Shown here piece after piece: positions 5,525-8,177 of a stretch of 8,177 bases of DNA. This DNA is from Pseudomonadota bacterium. Its GTDB lineage: Bacteria > Pseudomonadota > Alphaproteobacteria > Rhizobiales > Xanthobacteraceae. A program made the position numbers and the translations under genes. Position 1 is the stretch's first letter; each line of letters begins with the position of its first letter. The notes under the pieces are model-generated. The model was not told where the DNA came from. It worked only from the letters and a program-made list of their open reading frames with translations, and did no database searches. The stretch lies in contig JAEZMT010000253.1 of NCBI GenBank assembly GCA_023442085.1, positions 1 through 8,177 of the forward strand. The letters are read 5' to 3'.

Positions 5525-7116
5525 TGGTCGCCGTCAGCGCAAACCGGCTGGAACTCCTGCAGATCGCCGATGCGGTCGCGCGGGAGAAGTCCATCGACCG
5601 CAGCATCGTGATTGCCGCCATGGAGGACGCCATCGCCAAGGCCGCGCGCTCGCGCTACGGCCAGGAGACGGACATCCACGCGGACATCAACCCGCGCACC
5701 GGCGAGCTGCGCCTCGCGCGGCATCTGCTCGTGGTGGACGACGTGGAGAACACCGCCACCGAGATCACGCTGGACGGCGCCCGCCGCCACAATCCGGCGG
5801 CGCAGGTGGGCGACACCATCGCCGACACCCTGCCGCCCTTCGATTTCGGCCGCATTGCCGCGCAGAGCGCCAAGCAGGTCATCGTGCAGAAGGTGCGCGA
5901 GGCCGAGCGCGACCGGCAGTATGACGAATACAAGGACCGCATCGGCGACGTGCTGAACGGCCTCGTGAAGCGCGTCGAGTACGGCAACGTCGTCGTGGAC
6001 CTCGGCCGCGGCGAAGGCATCCTGCGCCGCGACGAGCTCCTCCCGCGCGAGACGGTGAAGACCGGCGACCGCATCCGCGCCTACATCTACGACGTGCGCC
6101 GCGAGCCGCGCGGCCCGCAGATCTTCCTCTCCCGCACGCATCCCCAGTTCATGGCGAAGCTGTTCGCGCAGGAAGTGCCGGAAATCTACGACGGCATCGT
6201 CGAGATCAAGGCCGTGGCCCGCGATCCCGGCTCCCGCGCCAAGATCGCCGTCATCTCCCGCGACCAGTCGGTGGACCCGGTCGGCGCCTGCGTCGGCATG
6301 CGCGGCTCGCGCGTGCAGGCGGTGGTGAACGAGCTGCAGGGCGAGAAGATCGACATCATCCCCTGGAACCCGGACATCGCCACCTTCATCGTCAACGCCC
6401 TTGCCCCCGCCGAGGTGGTGAAGGTGGTGCTCGATGAGGATCGCGAGCGCATCGAGGTTGTGGTGCCCGACGCCCAGCTGTCGCTGGCGATCGGCCGCCG
6501 CGGCCAGAACGTGCGCCTCGCCACCCAGCTCACCGGCTGGGACATCGATATCATGACCGAGCAGGAGGAGAGCGAGCGGCGGCAGAAGGAATTCGCCGAG
6601 CGCACCAAGATGTTCTCCGAGGCGCTCGATCTCGACGAGATGATGGGCCAGCTGCTCACCTCCGAGGGCTTCACCTCGGTGGAGGAGATCGCCTACGTGC
6701 CGATCTCCGAGCTCGCCTCCATCGAAGGCTTCGACGAGGACACCGCCGACGAGCTGCAGTCCCGCGCCCTCAAGCACCTCGCCGAGGTGGAGGAGGCGCT
6801 CGACGCCCGCCGCAAGGAACTGGGTGTCGAGGACGAGGTGAAGGACGTGCCCGGCGTCACCTCCAAGATGCTGGTGGCCTTCGGCGAGAACGACATCAAG
6901 ACCGTCGAGGATCTCGCCGGCTGCGCCACCGACGATCTCATCGGCTGGAGCGAGCGCAAGGACGGCGAGACCATCCGCCATGCCGGCGCGCTGGACGGCT
7001 TCGAGTTCTCCCGCGAGGAGGCCGAGGCCCTCATCATGCAGGCCCGCGTCGCCGCGGGCTGGATCGAGGCCGAGCCTGAAGCCGAGGGCGAAGACGCCCC
7101 GGCCGAAGACGCCTGA
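5524..7116 (+). CDS. nusA: Transcription termination/antitermination factor NusA
   Basis: NusA binds RNA polymerase and nascent RNA, and modulates pausing, Rho-independent termination and antitermination. The 530-residue product shows the N-terminal polymerase-binding domain (about 4-130, starting NRLELLQIADAVAREKSID), an S1 domain (about 137-200, VEYGNVVVDLGRGEGILRRDELL), KH1 with DPVGACVGMRGSRVQAVVNEL (251-271), KH2 with LAIGRRGQNVRLATQLTGWDIDI (from 321), and two C-terminal acidic/helical repeat regions (about 365-430 and 438-510). It ends in an acidic tail. The domain set and length are typical for alphaproteobacteria. ATG 5524 shares one base with the rimP stop (TGATG), and AAGGAG lies 8 nt upstream, so translation is probably coupled. 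If the rimP leader attenuator is real, NusA, a termination factor, would act on its own operon. Confidence 0.98.
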   Translation: MVAVSANRLELLQIADAVAREKSIDRSIVIAAMEDAIAKAARSRYGQETDIHADINPRTGELRLARHLLVVDDVENTATEITLDGARRHNPAAQVGDTIADTLPPFDFGRIAAQSAKQVIVQKVREAERDRQYDEYKDRIGDVLNGLVKRVEYGNVVVDLGRGEGILRRDELLPRETVKTGDRIRAYIYDVRREPRGPQIFLSRTHPQFMAKLFAQEVPEIYDGIVEIKAVARDPGSRAKIAVISRDQSVDPVGACVGMRGSRVQAVVNELQGEKIDIIPWNPDIATFIVNALAPAEVVKVVLDEDRERIEVVVPDAQLSLAIGRRGQNVRLATQLTGWDIDIMTEQEESERRQKEFAERTKMFSEALDLDEMMGQLLTSEGFTSVEEIAYVPISELASIEGFDEDTADELQSRALKHLAEVEEALDARRKELGVEDEVKDVPGVTSKMLVAFGENDIKTVEDLAGCATDDLIGWSERKDGETIRHAGALDGFEFSREEAEALIMQARVAAGWIEAEPEAEGEDAPAEDA

Positions 7117-7135
7117 GCCAAGGAGATGACCACTG

Positions 7136-7900
7136 GTGCCCGCTATACTGGACGAGGACGAGACGGACGGAGGGCCGCGCAGCCTGGCTGCGGCGCGGGC
7201 ACCCTTGTCGCGCCTGTGCCTCGCCACGCGGCGGGTGCTGCCGGTGGCCGACATGCTCCGCTTCGTGGTGGCACCGGATGGCGCCATCATCCCGGATCTT
7301 TCGCGTAAGCTCCCCGGCCGTGGTGCCTGGGTGGGGGCCACGCGGGCCGATTTCGACGCGGCGCTGAAGAAGAAGGCCTTTGGCCGCGCCTTCAAGGGAC
7401 GTGGCAAGGCTGCGCCCGATCTTGCCGATCTGGTGGATCGGCTCATCTACAAGGACGCCCTGGCGGCCCTTTCCCTCGCCAACAAGGCGGGACGGGTCGT
7501 GACGGGTCACACCAAGGTCGAGGCGACCCTGGGCACCGGCGATGTGCTGGTCGTCCTCAACGCCAGTGACGCGCGCCCGGACGGGGTGCGCAAGCTCAAT
7601 GCCCTCCTGCGACAGGTCGAGGCCGCCGGTTTCCGCGCGGTGCACACGGTCGATTGCTTTCCCGGCATCGATTTGGACTTGGCGTTGGGGCGGTCAAATG
7701 TGGTACATGCGGCGCTACTCGCGCATCCGACGGCCAAAGGGTTTCTGGAGCGCTGCCACAGGCTCTCGCGCTGGCGGACGGGTACGTCCCTCGGCGAGAC
7801 GCTCGGGCAGGGTCCAAACCCCAGCCATGGCAATGATTTGAGCCATGGTGCTGATCTCCCGCATGACCCCGGCCGGATGCAAGGAACGGATACGGAATGA
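7136..7900 (+). CDS. YlxR (DUF448)-L7Ae-like fusion RNA-binding protein
   Basis: This 254-residue protein joins two families that are separate genes in Firmicutes (ylxR and ylxQ). Residues 20-90 match YlxR: SRLCLATRRVLPVADMLRF, then DGAIIPDL and LPGRGAWVG. Residues 98-200 match the L7Ae/L30e fold: YKDALAALSLANKAGRVVTGHTKVE and a VLVVLNASDA strand. Both halves are expected to bind RNA; a role in transcription or ribosome biogenesis is suggested by operon position but not known. The start is GTG 7136: an in-frame stop lies at 7127-7129, AAGGAG is 10 nt upstream, and the next ATG (codon 40) would remove the conserved Cys/Arg motif. The tail (228-245) has histidine repeats SHGNDL-SHGADL-PHDPGR. 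The gene starts 19 nt after nusA and overlaps infB (ATGA). Confidence 0.9.
   Translation: MPAILDEDETDGGPRSLAAARAPLSRLCLATRRVLPVADMLRFVVAPDGAIIPDLSRKLPGRGAWVGATRADFDAALKKKAFGRAFKGRGKAAPDLADLVDRLIYKDALAALSLANKAGRVVTGHTKVEATLGTGDVLVVLNASDARPDGVRKLNALLRQVEAAGFRAVHTVDCFPGIDLDLALGRSNVVHAALLAHPTAKGFLERCHRLSRWRTGTSLGETLGQGPNPSHGNDLSHGADLPHDPGRMQGTDTE
7823..7876 (+). repeat. Hexapeptide-coding tandem repeat near the 3' end of the ylxR fusion gene
   Basis: Two 18-nt units (7823-7840 and 7841-7858) encode SHGNDL and SHGADL; a third degenerate unit encodes PHDPGR. They lie in a short disordered histidine-containing tail just before infB. The function of the tail is unknown. Confidence 0.5.
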
Positions 7901-8177
7901 ACGACACCAAGACCCCAGGCGACAAGACGCTGCATCCCGCCCCCGGCAAGACGCTCACGCTGAAGCGCCCGGTGGAGCAGGGAACGGTGCGCCAGAGCTT
8001 CAGCCATGGCCGCTCCAAGGCGGTCGTGGTGGAGAAGGTGAAGCGCCGCGTCATCGCCCCAGGTGAGGCTGGCCATGGGAGCGCGCCCGCGGCGCCGGCT
8101 CCGGCGGCCCCGCCTGCGCAGGCGAAGGCGCCTGCCGCTCCGGCCGCGCCCGCCCGTCCTGCCGCGCCGTCCACGCC
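7897..8177 (+). CDS. infB: Translation initiation factor IF-2, N-terminal part only
   Basis: IF2 is the GTPase that delivers fMet-tRNA to the 30S subunit and promotes subunit joining. Only 93 complete codons are in the window, so the G domain is not seen. The visible N-terminus MNDTKTPGDKTL, then KTLTLKRPVEQGTVRQSFSHG and SKAVVVEKVKRR, is the conserved start of alphaproteobacterial IF2 (IF2-associated region). It is followed by an Ala/Pro/Lys-rich linker (from about residue 62) typical of the variable N-terminal region. ATG 7897 overlaps the upstream stop (ATGA), and AAGGA lies 11 nt upstream, inside the previous gene. Operon position after nusA-ylxR is the conserved one. Confidence 0.95.
   Translation, partial: MNDTKTPGDKTLHPAPGKTLTLKRPVEQGTVRQSFSHGRSKAVVVEKVKRRVIAPGEAGHGSAPAAPAPAAPPAQAKAPAAPAAPARPAAPST

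Noticed and set aside
7126..7308. ATG right after the AAGGAG behind nusA as a gene start
   Set aside because: It is in a different frame from ylxR and gives 60 residues unlike any family. The GTG at 7136 opens the frame that matches YlxR/L7Ae.
4912..7446. Long minus-strand open frame (844 codons) opposite rimP, nusA and ylxR
   Set aside because: It spans three well-identified genes on the other strand, and its composition is that of a shadow frame in high-GC DNA.

Overview
The window reads as chromosomal DNA of a GC-rich alphaproteobacterium. The protein sequences, especially RimP, NusA, the YlxR/L7Ae fusion and the IF2 N-terminus, look most like Hyphomicrobiales, possibly Xanthobacteraceae or Bradyrhizobium relatives. 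That placement comes from memory of the families, not from a search. Almost every gene is part of the core RNA and translation machinery.

Left part, minus strand: rpsO (ribosomal protein S15, 2320-2589) is followed by pnp (polynucleotide phosphorylase, start 2087, running off the left edge with only its extreme C-terminus missing). Their 232-nt spacer holds two stem-loops and then a long imperfect hairpin with a T6 tract just before pnp, a layout like the E. coli rpsO-pnp control region. A candidate promoter at 2833-2861 implies a leader of about 240 nt for rpsO.

Middle: two accessory genes are divergently transcribed. One is a GlcG/HbpS-family protein (2918-3355, minus) and the other a UspA-type protein (3540-4037, plus), which ends in a very strong stem-loop. 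About 290 nt without a recognisable gene follows.

Right part, plus strand: a good sigma70-type promoter (4364-4392) starts an approximately 250-nt leader containing an intrinsic-terminator-like hairpin. It precedes the tightly packed operon rimP (4643-5524), nusA (5524-7116), a ylxR-L7Ae fusion (7136-7900) and infB (from 7897, cut by the right edge). Start and stop codons overlap at rimP/nusA and ylxR/infB, pointing to translational coupling.

Together these genes mature the 30S subunit (RimP, S15), control transcription elongation and termination (NusA), initiate translation (IF2) and turn over RNA (PNPase). The main oddities are that rpsO-pnp lies upstream of and opposite to the rimP-nusA-infB operon rather than downstream of it, with the two accessory genes between, and that all three housekeeping transcripts (rimP, rpsO, pnp) carry structured leaders. 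I see no mobile element, CRISPR array, rRNA or tRNA, and no clearly new multi-gene system.
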